Part shown: positions 1 through 12,218 of the stretch, one piece after another
Numbering within the stretch: position 1 is the first letter of the stretch
Layout of the letters: every line of letters starts with the position of its first letter
Source: Sesamum alatum
Lineage: Eukaryota > Streptophyta > Magnoliopsida > Lamiales > Pedaliaceae
Assembly (NCBI GenBank): GCA_034509735.1
Contig: JACGWO010000004.1
Location: 9,281,395-9,345,394, forward strand
Length of the DNA stretch: 64,000 bases
Direction of reading: 5' to 3'
Notes under the pieces: generated by a model
Told to the model about the DNA's origin: nothing
What the model saw: only the letters and a program-made list of their open reading frames with translations
Database searches by the model: none
Made by a program: the position numbers and the translations under genes

Positions 1-3000
1 AGAGAGGGAATTTCTGAAAGCAGTATGAATCTTCACTAAATAAACTTTTGTTTGTCTGATATGCTTATTGTTCTTGTTATTGTTTTATATCCTTATTTTT
101 TTCGTTCCCTATGTGTAATTTAATATTGTAGGTAGAAAGTTTAATCTAACATTTGCAGTGTTCTACATTTTCTATTTAATACTCCTGAGTGGAAATGAAT
201 GATACTGAATAATTAGAACTCCACTGGTTACAATTGGTATAAGTGATGACCTCTCTCTCTCTTTCAATAAATCAAGCTTACAGGTATAGTTGTACGCTGA
301 TTTTGGATAATTCATCTCTCTTTATGGCCAAATAGCATGCCTCCTAGATATAACATTTGCCCTATATGATGCAGTATGCAGTGGACTCACATACCGTATG
401 ACCACTAACAAAAATGTTTTAGAGAGCAAGTATTGGGGGAATGTTTAACAAGTGTTTCAATGTTCTATTAGCCCTACAAACTTGTCATGCATATAAGCTT
501 CTCATTTACTACTATTTATTTTCTAGTTTTAGAGTTAGAATGGATGAATGCACCAATGGTTATAGAGCCCTCTCTTAGCTACAAATCTATTTAGAGCTGA
601 CTCAACTCCTTGCTATATAATCTGAGTGCATGTAGGATCTCTAAGTAGGACTTGCCTCTCCTGGGGTGGGTTCGGGATGGCTAAATGAGTAGCGGAGGTA
701 ATGGATTCTTATTCGCAGACCTGCTCAGATTTCGCAACAGGTCTGTGCAAACCCACCCCAGAGGTACCCTATATAGATTACACACATACACACCTATATA
801 TACACATGTTAAGTCTCTAGGTTTTGTTCATCCACTTCAACAGATCTGAGATTGACTTCTCCATTCCTCTTTTCTTAGCATTGATCTTCACTGTTATTCT
901 CTTGTTTATAACTTATCCACCTCTAGAGTCCGAGTTGCCTTCCTCATTCCTCAGTGCCCATCAAGTGCTACCCCCATCTCACTTGGACCAGCACCATCCC
1001 ACTGTTCCACTGCCAGCTGCCCCTCCAGCTTGACATCTCTATTACCTATGCTATGTCTATTGCCAACAGCCAGTTTCTGACGTTCGTCTTTCCTCCACGC
1101 TGTTCCACTACATCATGAAGCTTTGGGAGTTTGGGTATTCCATTTTTTTGACTTGGTTCCTCCACTTCTTGTTGTAAAGATCCTTATACAAAGGATTTAA
1201 GACCTGTAGGGCTTTTGCCATATAGTGTGTATAAAATACCGTAGATACACTGTTGCTTCTAATTGTTGGTAAAATTCTGGAGAGATAAATGAATTTCATG
1301 TGTATCATTTGGGCTAGTCGGTCCAGCAGGTTTTACAGGTCAGACCCATTAGGTCTGGTGGGTACGGGGATAGATTGAGGCAGGTTCTTGGGTCTACTCA
1401 AGCCTAGTCAGGATAGGTGTCTAGTTTGGTTAAATGTACCCAATCCACCCTATTGCCATCCCTAGTAACAGTAGAAAGCTGGTGTAGAAAGTTTGTAACT
1501 CTAAATTGTTTTGACATCCTATCTGACACTGGCAATACCTGCAATTGATCAATCTTCTTTATCAAGGAGGATTATTAGCTGTACATTTGTTAAGAGTGTG
1601 ATGCTTGAACAGTATGATAAGTTAATAGTTTTTTACCAACTTGAGATCCCAAAAATATGGATGTATTATGTATTTCAACTGTTGTAGGTTGAGAGTTCTA
1701 GTTGAACCAGAACACTGTAAGTAGTATGACACCAGTATCAGAAGATAGTCCTAAGGATTTGAAAATTGTATACCAATTACCTATACTTCTAAATGATGCA
1801 CTGATGTTTTAATGTGCAGACTGCAATTCACAGAAGTAATTCAGGTTCATGAAAATATGAAATATGTCTCTGCACTCTGTATCAAGCTCGACTTGCTTTC
1901 ATGAAAATTCTACAATGTGGATGTTTTTCAATGTTATATGTCCTGTGCCTTCCTCCTAAATCTTGCTTTCTAATTGATGTTTGTATAATTTACGGAGTGT
2001 AATATGATGTTTTTGTTTAATTTATGGAGTCTAATTGAAAATGCTACAATGTGGATGTTTTTCAATGTTACATGTAAGTGATCTTTCTTGCAGGTACACA
2101 AATGTGTTGCTGGTGGAGGAAAGGTTCTGATTCCTACATTTGCTTTGGGGAGGGCTCAGGTCTTTTCATTATTAGTTCATCCTTGATTTCGTCTTTGTTT
2201 TAGTTGACATTTATTAGCATATAAGAGGCTAATGCATTAGAGTGGGACCAGATATATAGGTAGTTCATTTATTGTAATGCATCTTAGAATCAACATATCT
2301 TGTAATGCATTCTATAGAGTTGCTTGTTTCTTCTACTCTTTTGATTGTTGCCCATGTACATTTCTCATTGGGTGACTTGGCAGGAAACCCACAATCATTT
2401 CACAATCAACTGACTGTACTGCCCATGAATAACTTTCCTTTTTAAGAGGGCACAATGTGTGTAGTTGAGAAAAAAATCGTCCTCCATGCATGTATATCTA
2501 TGGAGGTGTGAAAACATATATCCCATTTTGAGTTTGATGTGTTTAAGTACCTATTTCTCCTTTTTCACTTAGATATACTGAGCTTTTCATTGGCTAACAT
2601 GACTTAGATGTCTTGACATTTAGAAATTTCTAGTACACGTTTCTGACACTTCATCCTATGGAGGTGTGAAAACATATATCCCATTTTGAGTTTGATGTGT
2701 TTAAGTACCTATTTCTCCTTTTTCACTTAGATATACTGAGCTTTTCATTGGCTAACATCACTTAGATGTCTTGACATTTAGAAATTTCTAGTACACGTTT
2801 CTGACACTTCATCCTACAGGAACTCTGTATGCTGTTGGATGACTATTGGGAGAGGATGAATCTTAAAGTTCCTATATATTTCTCAGCAGGTGCACCCATC
2901 TTTGCTACTGCCTTTCTATATTACTTGAGTGGTAATAGTGGTGGCATGTCTTGATCATCTACGTTGAACTGTGATGGGAGACACTTACCTTTCTGAACTC

Positions 3001-6000
3001 AAGGATTTGATGCATCCACATGGGCAACAATGGGTGTGGCCATGTATAAAATCATTAATCATGCACCAAAAGCAGCACAAAATTTGAGATCTGCATCTGC
3101 TCAATTACTCTAGAGAACAGATGGTAGAATAAGCATTAGAGTCTTATTTATCATGCCTCTCTGTAGACCTGCATATATCATTGTTCAAAATACAAAAAGT
3201 CCAATCCATATAGGCAAGGCATGCATTGTAAAGAAAAGATCTAGGCATTCGTTTTGCTTTTCACTTTGTATATGTTTTCATCGCTTGACATCATGAATCT
3301 CTTCTGTACAAGCTTAACTTCAGGTAAGATGCTTTTTTCCTACAATATAAATATTTGGTTGGTATTTTGGTCTTTGTATCCCATCTACCATATAATCTTT
3401 CTTATGGTTTAAGATAAAACCTTTTTCGAGTTGGAAATATTTACAGTTAGATACACTGGATTTTCTCAATCTGCCTTTTTCTATCAATAGTAGCCACTGC
3501 TGTATAAGTATACATCTTAATGTATTGGAAAGGTAAGCTTGATATATTGTATGTGCATGAGCTTATATTGTGGAACCTATTCTTTCCAGAAAAAGACCAA
3601 AAAGAAAGTAATTTTAGATAGGCTTTTGTTATGTTCCAAAGATAATTTTCAACTTTTGCTTGATTGGAAATTCTTAACAGTTAGGATGCTTGTTCATCTC
3701 TTGTCCATTTAAGTTCTTTTCTTATTGAATTGTTGATAGTATTACTCATCTGTTTTTGTTGCTTAATTCAGGTTTGACCATACAAGCAAATATGTATTAT
3801 AAAGTTCTCATCAACTGGACCAGCCAAAAGGTCAAAGATACTTATGCTACACGTAATGCATTTGACTTCAAAAACGGTATGTCCAGTACTCTGGATTTTT
3901 CAGGAGCAGAATTTTGTTGTTAAACAGTTCCAAGCAATAAAGAAAAAGAACATCAATATAATATGGCCTTGTGACCTGCTTCTTGAGTTGGCACATGCGA
4001 TTATGTCTTGCATATATGCTGCCTTTTCCATCTGCTGAATGCAATTAAACTTCACCTGAAATGGATGTGAATGTTGATGCCTGAATACTTTTCCATCTAT
4101 GTGCTGTTCATTTTTTGAGTTCGTAGAACAGTGGTGCTATTAAATTTCAGTTTTGCTATCAATTTGAACTCAATCGTTCTACAATCTTATATTTAAGTAA
4201 TAAATAGATCAAAGTAAACTGTTGAATATTATCCACTTGTGTATCATATCTTTGTGCTATAAGTATATCAATTTTAATAAAACAGATAAACATAGGAAAT
4301 TTCTACAGGTAAAATGATAACGATCGTGAATACATTTTTAAAATATGATGATGGTAGTTTAAAGTTTCATATCTTTTAATTGTGCTAAAATAAAAAGAAT
4401 AATTTTTTAAACCAATTAGTAGATCTCATTTTAGACATACATATAATGCAATATCAATTAAATTAAGTAAAATTGTTCAACCATCATTGTTATTATCTTT
4501 ATATTAATTCATGCAGATCACCAAATTTCAACATTAGTTTATAAGCACTAAAATAGAAATATTACACAATTATATATCTTGGTACAACTATATACTCACA
4601 AATAAGATAAAAATTATAAGTTAATTAGTTTAGAAAAGTACAAGAAATTGAAAATTGATATTGAAATATGATTATAAAATTCATATGCATTAAATTAAAT
4701 AATTATTTATAAAAAGATTATAAAAATTACTAAATTGTTGATTAAGTTTATTTTCAGATAGATATTTAATAATATTAAATGAACATATCACATTTTATTA
4801 TTATTATCTAAAATTAAAATATGAGATATTGATTAAATATAATTATAATATATAGTGAATTTGGAATATGAACTTGATACAATAATGAATATGTAGTAAA
4901 ATATATAATAATACTTAAAAAGGAATAGAAAAAGCTCATGAGCTTTTGGACACAAACACTTTGGCTTGAGCTCAGCTTGTCAAGAATCTCAAGTTGATCC
5001 TTGCTAGCCAGCTTGGTTCATCTTGCACACCTAGACCAGAGTTATGATCAAAGTTGTCGGTCAGAATCCTAAGTCTGCACTGGCATAAGAGGTAAATGAA
5101 AGTCTTATAAGCTGCCAACTATTCCACAATGGAAGTGGGAACAGGCTATTCAATGATAAATGTCAGGAGGTAAGAGTGACAGAGTTACGGCGTCATACTT
5201 ATTCAGAACCAACATATGGGAGAAAAATGGAAGATTTAATTAATCACTCATTAATTTTTCACTTTTGCGGTTTTTGTGTCATCATTTCCAGTCAATTCAA
5301 CTTGCAGGTAATAGACTAATGCAAAAATTGGTCTACCTTCTAAATTTGGCATTATCACACTCCTTGCATCAGCCATCTTCATAGCATCTGCCTCATCATC
5401 TGGGCTTGGTTTAACAATTATAGTAAATGTTTGCTTTGGAAGAAACAAAGAGTTTGAAGTCTCAAATGAACATCATTCGTTTATCCCTATTATAACTTGT
5501 TATCTGCACACAGCATGTAAGTAGAGATACTGGAAGACAGATAACAGCTTCACTATGGAGCTTCTCTTCTTTCGTATATTCTGGATTTACTTTCTAATAT
5601 ATCGGCATATAAAATGAATATACTGAACATTTTTATGTACATGCTGATTGATGACATGTAGTAAATGTGATTTTGACATCTAGTATATACAAAATTTGAT
5701 CTGCTCCTCAAGTTAGAGGTTGACATCATCTAGATATGGAAGTACCTTTCCAAGAAAGAAAACCTTTCAGCTTACTCTTGGAACTATATAGATACCAATA
5801 TGTTGTCTATTATATGAACTTTTATGTTATTCATGTTTATCAACACCAAGCATTTATCTGATACTATCTCAACTCTTATATGTAAATGTTAATTAGGGCC
5901 TCATTGCAAGTAAACTAATATATAAATGTTGCAGTCCTCAGTTTTGATCGTTCCTCGATAAACGCTCCAGGAGCTTGCGTTCTTTTTGCAACTCCAGGAA

Positions 6001-7769
6001 TGATTAGTGGTGGTTTCTCACTTGAAGTTTTTAAGCAGTGGGCTCCATGTGAAAAGAATCTTGTCACACTGCCAGGGTATGCTTAATCTTTTTTATTGTT
6101 AACTTTCTCAGATGAGTGGTGGACTTTCCATGAACTGATTCAATTGATAATAGTTAAGACTTTTTTTTTCTTGTTACAAGTCTTTTAGCATTTACTCTCT
6201 TGAAGTTTTCCCCAGTTTATACATACTAATAAATTATGGATAGAAAAATCTGAGAAGTTCAGTTTCTTGTTCACTATCATATTCTAAACAGAGTTTTAAG
6301 CTTTCTTTGGTGGAGCATGCTTCAAGTCTACTGGTTTAGAAAATTAGAATTAGTGGCATTTGGAGCTCCAACCTTGTTTGCTCAATACCGGAATGGTGAG
6401 AAAATGCTGTTGAAGTTCCATGGAGTAAACACTAACTAGGCGTTTAACTAAATTATTAGAAGTCTCTAGGAATTTGATGACAATTTTTTGAAATTGATAA
6501 AAGCATGCATACATTGACAAACTCTATTAACTTCCTCTTTGAATCATCAAAAACTATAATTAGCCAGCATTTTCTCACCATTTTTTACACTTTCAAATTA
6601 ACTTGATCCTTTTCTGGGTATTTTCACCAGATATTGTGTGGCTGGAACTATAGGACACAAACTGATGTCAGCCAAGACACCAACCCAAATTAGGCTCGAT
6701 GAAGATGTCCAAATTGATGTGCGATGCCAGGTTCTTATTCCTCTCTTCTTTATGCGTATTTTCGGTTAACATATTTCCTTTCTGGACTATTTTGGATAAC
6801 TGTTAAATTAGACATCAAAATGTCGGCTAATCTATGAGCACTAAGTTTGCAACTTCGATTGCTTTTATTTGGAACTGAGATTTTTTTTCTTCTCGGTTTA
6901 GATATGCATGTTATGAATCTCTTGCTTTCTACATTTAAATCTTATTCATATTTTAACAGTGTCCTACCTTTTTAACTTTCCTCCAGATTCATCAGTTGTC
7001 TTTCAGTCCCCATACTGATGCCAAAGGAATCATGGATCTTGTGAAATTCCTTTCACCTAAGCATGTTATTCTTGTACATGGTGAAAAGCCTAAAATGGTT
7101 ACACTTAAAGAAAAAGTTCAGTCTGAACTGGGAATTCAATGTTATCTTCCTGCAAATAATGAAACTTTGTGCATCCCGACAACTCATCATGTGAAAGCCG
7201 GTGCCTCTGATGCATTTCTCCAGAGCTGTTTGAGCCCAAACTTCAAGTTTTTGAAAACTAACTCAGATGAATCGGATGATTCCCACAAGAGAACAATACC
7301 TCTGTTGCAGGTTTGTGATGACAGAGTAGCTGAAGGGATACTAACGCTGCAGAGGAACCAGGGCCCAAAAGTTGTGAATCAAAATGAATTTATGGAAGCA
7401 TTAGGAATAGAAAAACACGAAGTGAAGCTTGCTCATTGTTTCCCAGTATACATTCCCAATTCAGAAAGTGGAGATGCATCAGATTGTTTGCCTTCGTCGT
7501 CCCGCAAAGGCTCTTTGCTGCACTTGATATCTGAAAAACTTTGCAGAGAACTCCCCGATTTTGACGTACAGGACTCCCAAGAACATGTTCAAACTCGGTC
7601 GATCGTCGTCTCTTTTTGTTCAAAGGAAAAATGCCCTCACAGAACTGGTGTTAGTTTGCAGAGTGTAGATAAAAAGGATGTTCATTTTTGCTGCAGCTGG
7701 TCACTGGCAGATGAAGTGCTTGCTTGGAGAGTTATTTCAATCATAAAGAATTTGGAGTTGAACATTTGA
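1..7769 (+). CDS. CPSF73-II: CPSF73-II-like beta-CASP nuclease, 3' seven exons (5' part off-window)
   Basis: Exons by reading frame and GT/AG borders: 1-22, 2094-2159, 2820-2889, 3772-3876, 5935-6076, 6631-6730, 6987-7769. They join in frame to 428 residues and a TGA stop. The family cuts RNA or acts in the complexes that form mRNA 3' ends in the nucleus (plant CPSF73-II, related to animal Integrator subunit 11). Seen motifs: [12 protein letters not shown] of the beta-CASP domain in exon 2, [11 protein letters not shown] in exon 5, FSPHTD (motif B histidine) and LVHGE (motif C histidine) early in the last exon. The plant protein is about 610 residues, so the N-terminal metallo-beta-lactamase part with the HxHxDH signature should lie upstream of base 1. 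The C-terminal 200 residues are the variable plant domain. No frame break is seen, so the gene looks intact. Introns are long (256-2071 bp). Confidence 0.93.
23..2093 (+). other. First in-window intron of CPSF73-II
   Basis: This 2.07-kb intron starts with GTATGA and ends at TTGCAG. It holds no supported gene. It has a small imperfect inverted repeat with arms around 658-675 and 750-765 (CTGGGGTGGGTT and its complement). It also has a 38-bp near-direct repeat at about 1903-1940 and 2036-2073. The stretch 1310-1475 ends in a sequence resembling the end of hAT-type miniature elements, but its boundaries could not be fixed. Confidence 0.6.
2498..2813 (+). repeat. 158-bp tandem duplication ending at a splice acceptor
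   Basis: Bases 2498-2655 and 2656-2813 are direct copies that differ at one noticed position (ACATGACTT versus ACATCACTT). The second copy runs into the pyrimidine tract and CAG acceptor of the 2820-2889 exon. In the first copy the matching place reads CCTATGG, so it lacks the acceptor AG. The near identity suggests a recent duplication. Confidence 0.9.
3877..5934 (+). other. Long AT-rich intron of CPSF73-II
   Basis: The intron opens with GTATGT and closes with TTGCAG. About 4150-4930 is very AT-rich and resembles intergenic DNA, so inserted repeat DNA is likely although no ends were found. A less AT-rich block, about 4930-5450, contains an antisense open frame that is listed separately. Confidence 0.6.
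5251..5448 (-). other. Unrecognised antisense open frame inside a CPSF73-II intron
   Basis: A 65-residue frame lies on the strand opposite the host gene. Its composition is protein-like, with acidic and hydrophobic blocks (for example [10 protein letters not shown] and [11 protein letters not shown]), unlike the low-complexity frames around it. I do not recognise the family. It could be a fragment of a gene captured by a transposon, a decayed pseudogene, or chance. No start context, splice partners or promoter support an active gene. Confidence 0.25.
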
Positions 7770-7968
7770 AGCTATAGCGCACACCTAGTACTAATCTTTG
7801 GTCGATTCCTCTGGAAAATTTCCAAGTCATTCTCTTTAAGGTGAGGTTGTTCTTGTTTGATTCGGTTGATGACTGTTTATATCAAATCTCAGAAATAAGG
7901 TTCTCCAGTTCCTTTATCTTTTGCGCAGGATAACATGACGATCAAGTTGTTCAGGTGGTCGTTCTGGT
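7770..7968 (+). other. 3' UTR and flank of CPSF73-II up to the copia LTR
   Basis: Only 199 bases separate the TGA stop from the first base of a copia LTR. No canonical AATAAA is seen; AAATAAGG near 7893 is the nearest weak candidate. Polyadenylation may therefore happen in this short stretch or inside the LTR. Confidence 0.6.
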
Positions 7969-8340
7969 TGATGGAATATTAGCAATACTGGAGGAAGTGG
8001 ATGCTTTGGAGAAGCTGGAGGTTGAGACAGTTGAAGGGAATAATGATACTCACTTCCCTTATGAAGTTGGGTGATTTCAGCTGTGAAAATGTAAAATTGT
8101 TAGAAGTCGTTATAGCACTTTTCTTAGTAAAACGCTGCAGGTGTTTATTATTTTTCCCATTGGTCCATGTGTAGTGCCACATCAGCTGGTGGTTACTCAG
8201 TTAGTTAGGATAGAGGCGGGAAAGTTGGTCTATTTCAATGGTTGCATCTCATTCAAGATCAATTAATTCAATCAGAAAATGTAATCTGAAAACAGGGCTT
8301 TCTCCTTTACTTTTTGCGTTCATTTTGTTGCTTTTCTCCA
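7969..8340 (+). repeat. 5' LTR of the copia element
   Basis: The 372-bp repeat begins TGATGGAATATTAGCA and ends TTTCTCCA just before the primer binding site. Its first 270 bp match 18208-18478 with scattered substitutions and small indels, which identifies the two as an LTR pair. It lies about 200 bp beyond the CPSF73-II stop codon and in the same orientation. Confidence 0.9.
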
Positions 8341-8353
8341 TGGCATCAGAGCC
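8341..8353 (+). promoter_or_regulatory. Primer binding site of the copia element
   Basis: TGGCATCAGAGCC directly follows the LTR. It differs by one base from TGGTATCAGAGC, the usual copia site complementary to initiator methionine tRNA. A match to the usual form is present on the other strand near 12206-12219. Confidence 0.85.
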
Positions 8354-8399
8354 TTCATTTGAAGGTCTCTGTATACCACACACACTACATGAGTTGTTT

Positions 8400-9639
8400 T
8401 GTGCTATGGCGATCGAGCGATTTGAAAATCTGGTGGAACGACTTCGTGAAATAAATCTCAGAATTGGTATGATCCTTCACAGATGCAATCATCAGATCAT
8501 TTTGTTTTCATGTTTATATCTTCACCGCTTGATGGTGATAATTACCTCGTATGTAGTAAAGCAATTAAATTTGGTCTAGGAGCGAAGATGACGTTGAGCT
8601 TCATCGACGCCAAATCTATTTGATCGATGATGATTTAGGTGACTTGAATTAGTGAATACGAAATGATCCCATGGTGACAACGTGGATCCTGAACTCCGTC
8701 TCCAAGGAGATAGTTAATGCCTTCATCTATGTCACTTCAGCAAGGCATCTCTGGTTGGAATTTGAAGCGGGGTGTGGTAAGAGCAATTGACCAATGGTAA
8801 ACAGTCCACAATAACAAATAGCTGTGTCATCACAGGGTCTGTTTGTGACAGCTTATTTCACAAAAATTAAGATGCTATGAGATGGACTTGTTTGTTTAGA
8901 GCCATTGCCTACGTGTGTTTATATGTGACAGCTTATTTCACAAAAATTAAGATGCTATGAGATGGACTTGTTTGTTTAGAGTCATTGCCTACGTGTGTTT
9001 ATACTGCACACAAATCCATTGTGGATCGGAATGCTTCACATCAGTTCACGTGGCTCCTCATGGGCCTAAATAATGTAAATGAACATGTTAAGAGTCAGAT
9101 CTTACTGTTGGAACCAAGACCTCATGTTACCAAGGCTTTTTCCATGGTTCTCAAGGTGGAGAAACAACTACCGGTGTAGATCAATCTTCTTGATTCATTT
9201 AAGAACAGTGCCTTCCAGTTACAGTTTAAAGGAAATACAAAGGATTTATCATAGAAAGTTCCTTTGAGGAGAAAAGGATTTGTAGATAAGAAATCTTTGT
9301 TTTGTGAGCATTGCAAGAAGCCAAGACATTCAAAGGAAATGTACTTCAAGCTCCACGAAACACCTGATTGGGTTCAAAGAGCTCACTAAGAAGAAGAAGA
9401 AGGATGTAGGTGAAAGTAAAGGTTTCACTGCAACAATTGGAGATAGCATCACTGGTCATATTCAACAAATGCAGTTAGCTCCAGTGCAAGGAATACTCTT
9501 GCAGATGTGCTGAGATCTGAGACCAGAAAGGCGCTGAGGAAGGAGTCCATACCTTTGGACACCATGAGTATTACGTATGCATAGATGGAGGAATTTGCTG
9601 CAGATGACTTCGCAAGTAAAATTCACAGCTCTTGTATTA
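8400..9639 (+). pseudogene. Copia gag remnant
   Basis: Translated fragments in different frames match copia gag in order: a DGDNYL / LGAKM segment near 8530-8600, the TWILNS segment near 8680, a GLNNVNEHVKSQIL segment near 9060-9110 followed by KAFSMVLKVEKQ, and a degraded zinc-knuckle region with CEHCKK near 9306-9325. The frame is broken by several stops and by an 80-bp tandem duplication at 8844-9003. Gag normally forms the particle that packages element RNA; this one cannot make a full protein. The reading is cut at 9639 by a Helitron and resumes at 13470. Confidence 0.85.
8844..9003 (+). repeat. 80-bp tandem duplication in gag
   Basis: Bases 8844-8923 and 8924-9003 repeat with one visible difference (AGAGCC versus AGAGTC). 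Because 80 is not a multiple of three, the duplication shifts the gag frame. Confidence 0.9.
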
Positions 9640-10297
9640 CTAGTAAAATAATGTGCGTTGCTCGTGATGATAATTCTTATTTTTTTAATAATGTATAAAT
9701 AAGTAGAAGATTTTAATGAGAAACTTTGATATCCAAACTTGATTATTAAAAATGAACTCCAATTCAATATTTATACATTTGGCTCTTTAAATCGACGGTG
9801 AAGATTAATCTTAACGGTATGATGATAAGCTTGCAAAACCTCTTTCGAAAATGGTTTTAAATACTATAGAGGCTTCTAGACTTAGACATAAAACTTTTTT
9901 AAAACTTCTCTCAACTTTTATATTTTTCTAAAAACTTTGCGTCCACAAACTCCCGTATTTATATAAAATATTCTAAACTTTTTTAATATTCTTAATTTCA
10001 TGTTGCATTTATAGTGCTTTTAATATTAATTCCTATTCCGTTGTAGACCCATTAAAATGGTTGTTTTGAAAGTTGTTCATATATATCTTATCGGTTCAAA
10101 ATGTTTAAAATTTAAAAACATTGAGCAATGTACATAAGAGAGTGAGAGGGAGATGACATACATATTCAATTCCCCCGGCTATAAAATTAATTATTCATGA
10201 TAATAAGAATTCTTAGAAAATTTGTGTATGTATATTTTACCTTTTACTAAACTTGCTTTGCTTTAGAAAAATTACATTGATATTTAGCATGATTTCT

Positions 10298-10302
<5 letters not shown>

Positions 10303-10328
<26 letters not shown>
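10303..10328. repeat. (AT)n microsatellite
   Basis: Alternating AT tract in AT-rich Helitron DNA. A similar tract lies at about 10539-10568. Nothing else is seen in this 1.4-kb AT-rich stretch. Confidence 0.8.
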
Positions 10329-10331
<3 letters not shown>

Positions 10332-10534
10332 CAAGGAATATAATATATAAAAGAAGTATTTTGATTTTGTCCCACAAATCAACATAATAATAATACTGCG
10401 ATAAATATTATTTAACTTTAGATTATTTTAAAGTTTAAATCATAAAATTAATTTGAAAAAAAATCCGCCATATCTTTTGCATATCCAAATACATCTCATG
10501 TAGAAAATTATGAATACTTGTTCATAAAATTTCG

Positions 10535-10572
<38 letters not shown>

Positions 10573-11232
10573 TTAACTTGCATCTAATAATTCATTGTTC
10601 AACCAACCTTGTTTTCAATTGAATTCTAGTATGAAAACAATTCTTCCATAGAACAATAAACATACAAAGTTTACCTTAACAAAAATTTTAGTAGATATAC
10701 AAATTCATATTTTGCCAAGTTGATTGTTCAGGACTTTTGAAATATTACGTAAAAGGATATATCTTTATATAGAGTTTGAATTTTTTAGTATTTTCATTTT
10801 TCTTGATCTCATTTTTATTTTTAATAATATAGATAACATAAATAAGTTTGTAAATATTGAAATAATAAAACCGGTGAGAATCATTGAATAATTATGTATT
10901 CCTCCATTAAATTGTACATTTTATTATAATTTTATATTTTCTTTAATGCATGTAAAATATTATTTATAACTTTAGCTAATTTTTGTCTCATGATTGATTC
11001 TTTTTCCCATTCCAATTTTTTGGAGTGTTCAGTGCATGTATATACTCACATTGAGTAATCACTTTTTAAAAAATTTCTAAACTATTTTTTTAGTGAATTT
11101 TAATAGTTTTTACTTTTTATTTTGATATTTTAGTCATTTAAGTTATTAATTTAGTATGAAATTATACTCAACATAATTATTATTCTACTCAATAAATTAT
11201 ACATTGTATAATCGTAATTATCTATTGGAGTG

Positions 11233-12218
11233 TGTAGAAAGTGCAAATTGTTCTGGAAAACGAACGAATCCATGAGAGGAAGCTTCAAGAGAAAAACCCT
11301 TTTTCTGTATTGAACGAAGAAGAAGACTCTGGAACTGAATTTTGTAAAATCTGTTTTTCCACTTTTAGCGCCGTAGTCCTTTCTACCTCCTGTCCTTACT
11401 TGCATCGCAGTAGTATCAGTACTTTCTGCCCCTTCCAAATTGACCTCTCTTTGTTTCTCCACCCTAAGTACCATGGAGTAAGCCTTGTTCACTGAGGGTG
11501 TTGGATCCATGACCAACAATTGATCTCGCATATGATCAAAAGTCTCACTCAATCCCACAAGAAATTGTATCAATCTTGTAAAAATAGCTTGATCAGCAAT
11601 TGTTTTAGAAACTCCACAGGTACATCCCCCACATGTGCACTGTGGAGTAGGCATTAACTCGTCCAACTCATCCCAAATTGTGCGCAATCGTGAGAAATAA
11701 TCCACAACAGACATTGTACCTTGAATCGAGGAGGCGATTGCTCGTTGCAGCTGATATAGCACTGGTCCGCTGCATTGTCCATATCTCTCTTCCAGTTCCA
11801 GCCACAATGTTCTAGCTGACTTCGCATACTGAAAACCTCCTGCAATTTCTTTCGAAAATACAGTTCAAAATCCACTGCGTCACCATACTGTCGACTCGAA
11901 TCCATTGTTCAAAGAAAGGATCTGTCGGTGTTGGCTTCAAACATGTACCATCAACAAAGCCTATCTTCATTTTTGCGCGTAGAGCTCGTTTGATTGCAAA
12001 GCTCCAGGTAAGGTAGTTGTTCTTGGTAAGAAACGTACTCACAATCACCATTCCCGGGTGATCCGACCCGTGCAGCTGCAGCGCCTCAGGGATTTGAAGT
12101 CTACGTCCTTCACACATCTCGGTTGCTTCCGCCATGTCCACAACCCAACAGAAAACAATGGTAGGTTTCAGGAGTTATTTCGGTACACAGAGACCTTCAA
12201 TTGAAGGCTCTGATACCA
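11233..12218 (-). pseudogene. Copia gag unit inside the Helitron (full unit)
   Basis: Reading downward from 12218: a copia primer binding site, a gag start with a DHPGMVIV / KNNYLTWS segment, then a LWLELEERYGQ to DELDELMPTPQC region and KAYSMVLRVEKQ, then an abrupt change near 11360 into sequence that ends ...TTTCTACA, the kind of end expected for an LTR. The gag frame shifts once near 11810. The unit is 986 bp and its last 560 bp are repeated at 12219-12778. Pol is absent, so this is an internally deleted copia derivative. Confidence 0.75.

Noticed and set aside
824..1308. Short open frames in the first CPSF73-II intron
   Set aside because: They are low complexity, lie on both strands and have no family features; the host gene's splicing explains the region as intron.
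1310..1475. Possible hAT-type miniature element
   Set aside because: Only one end-like sequence (near CCATCCCTAG) was seen; no matching inverted end or 8-bp duplication was found.
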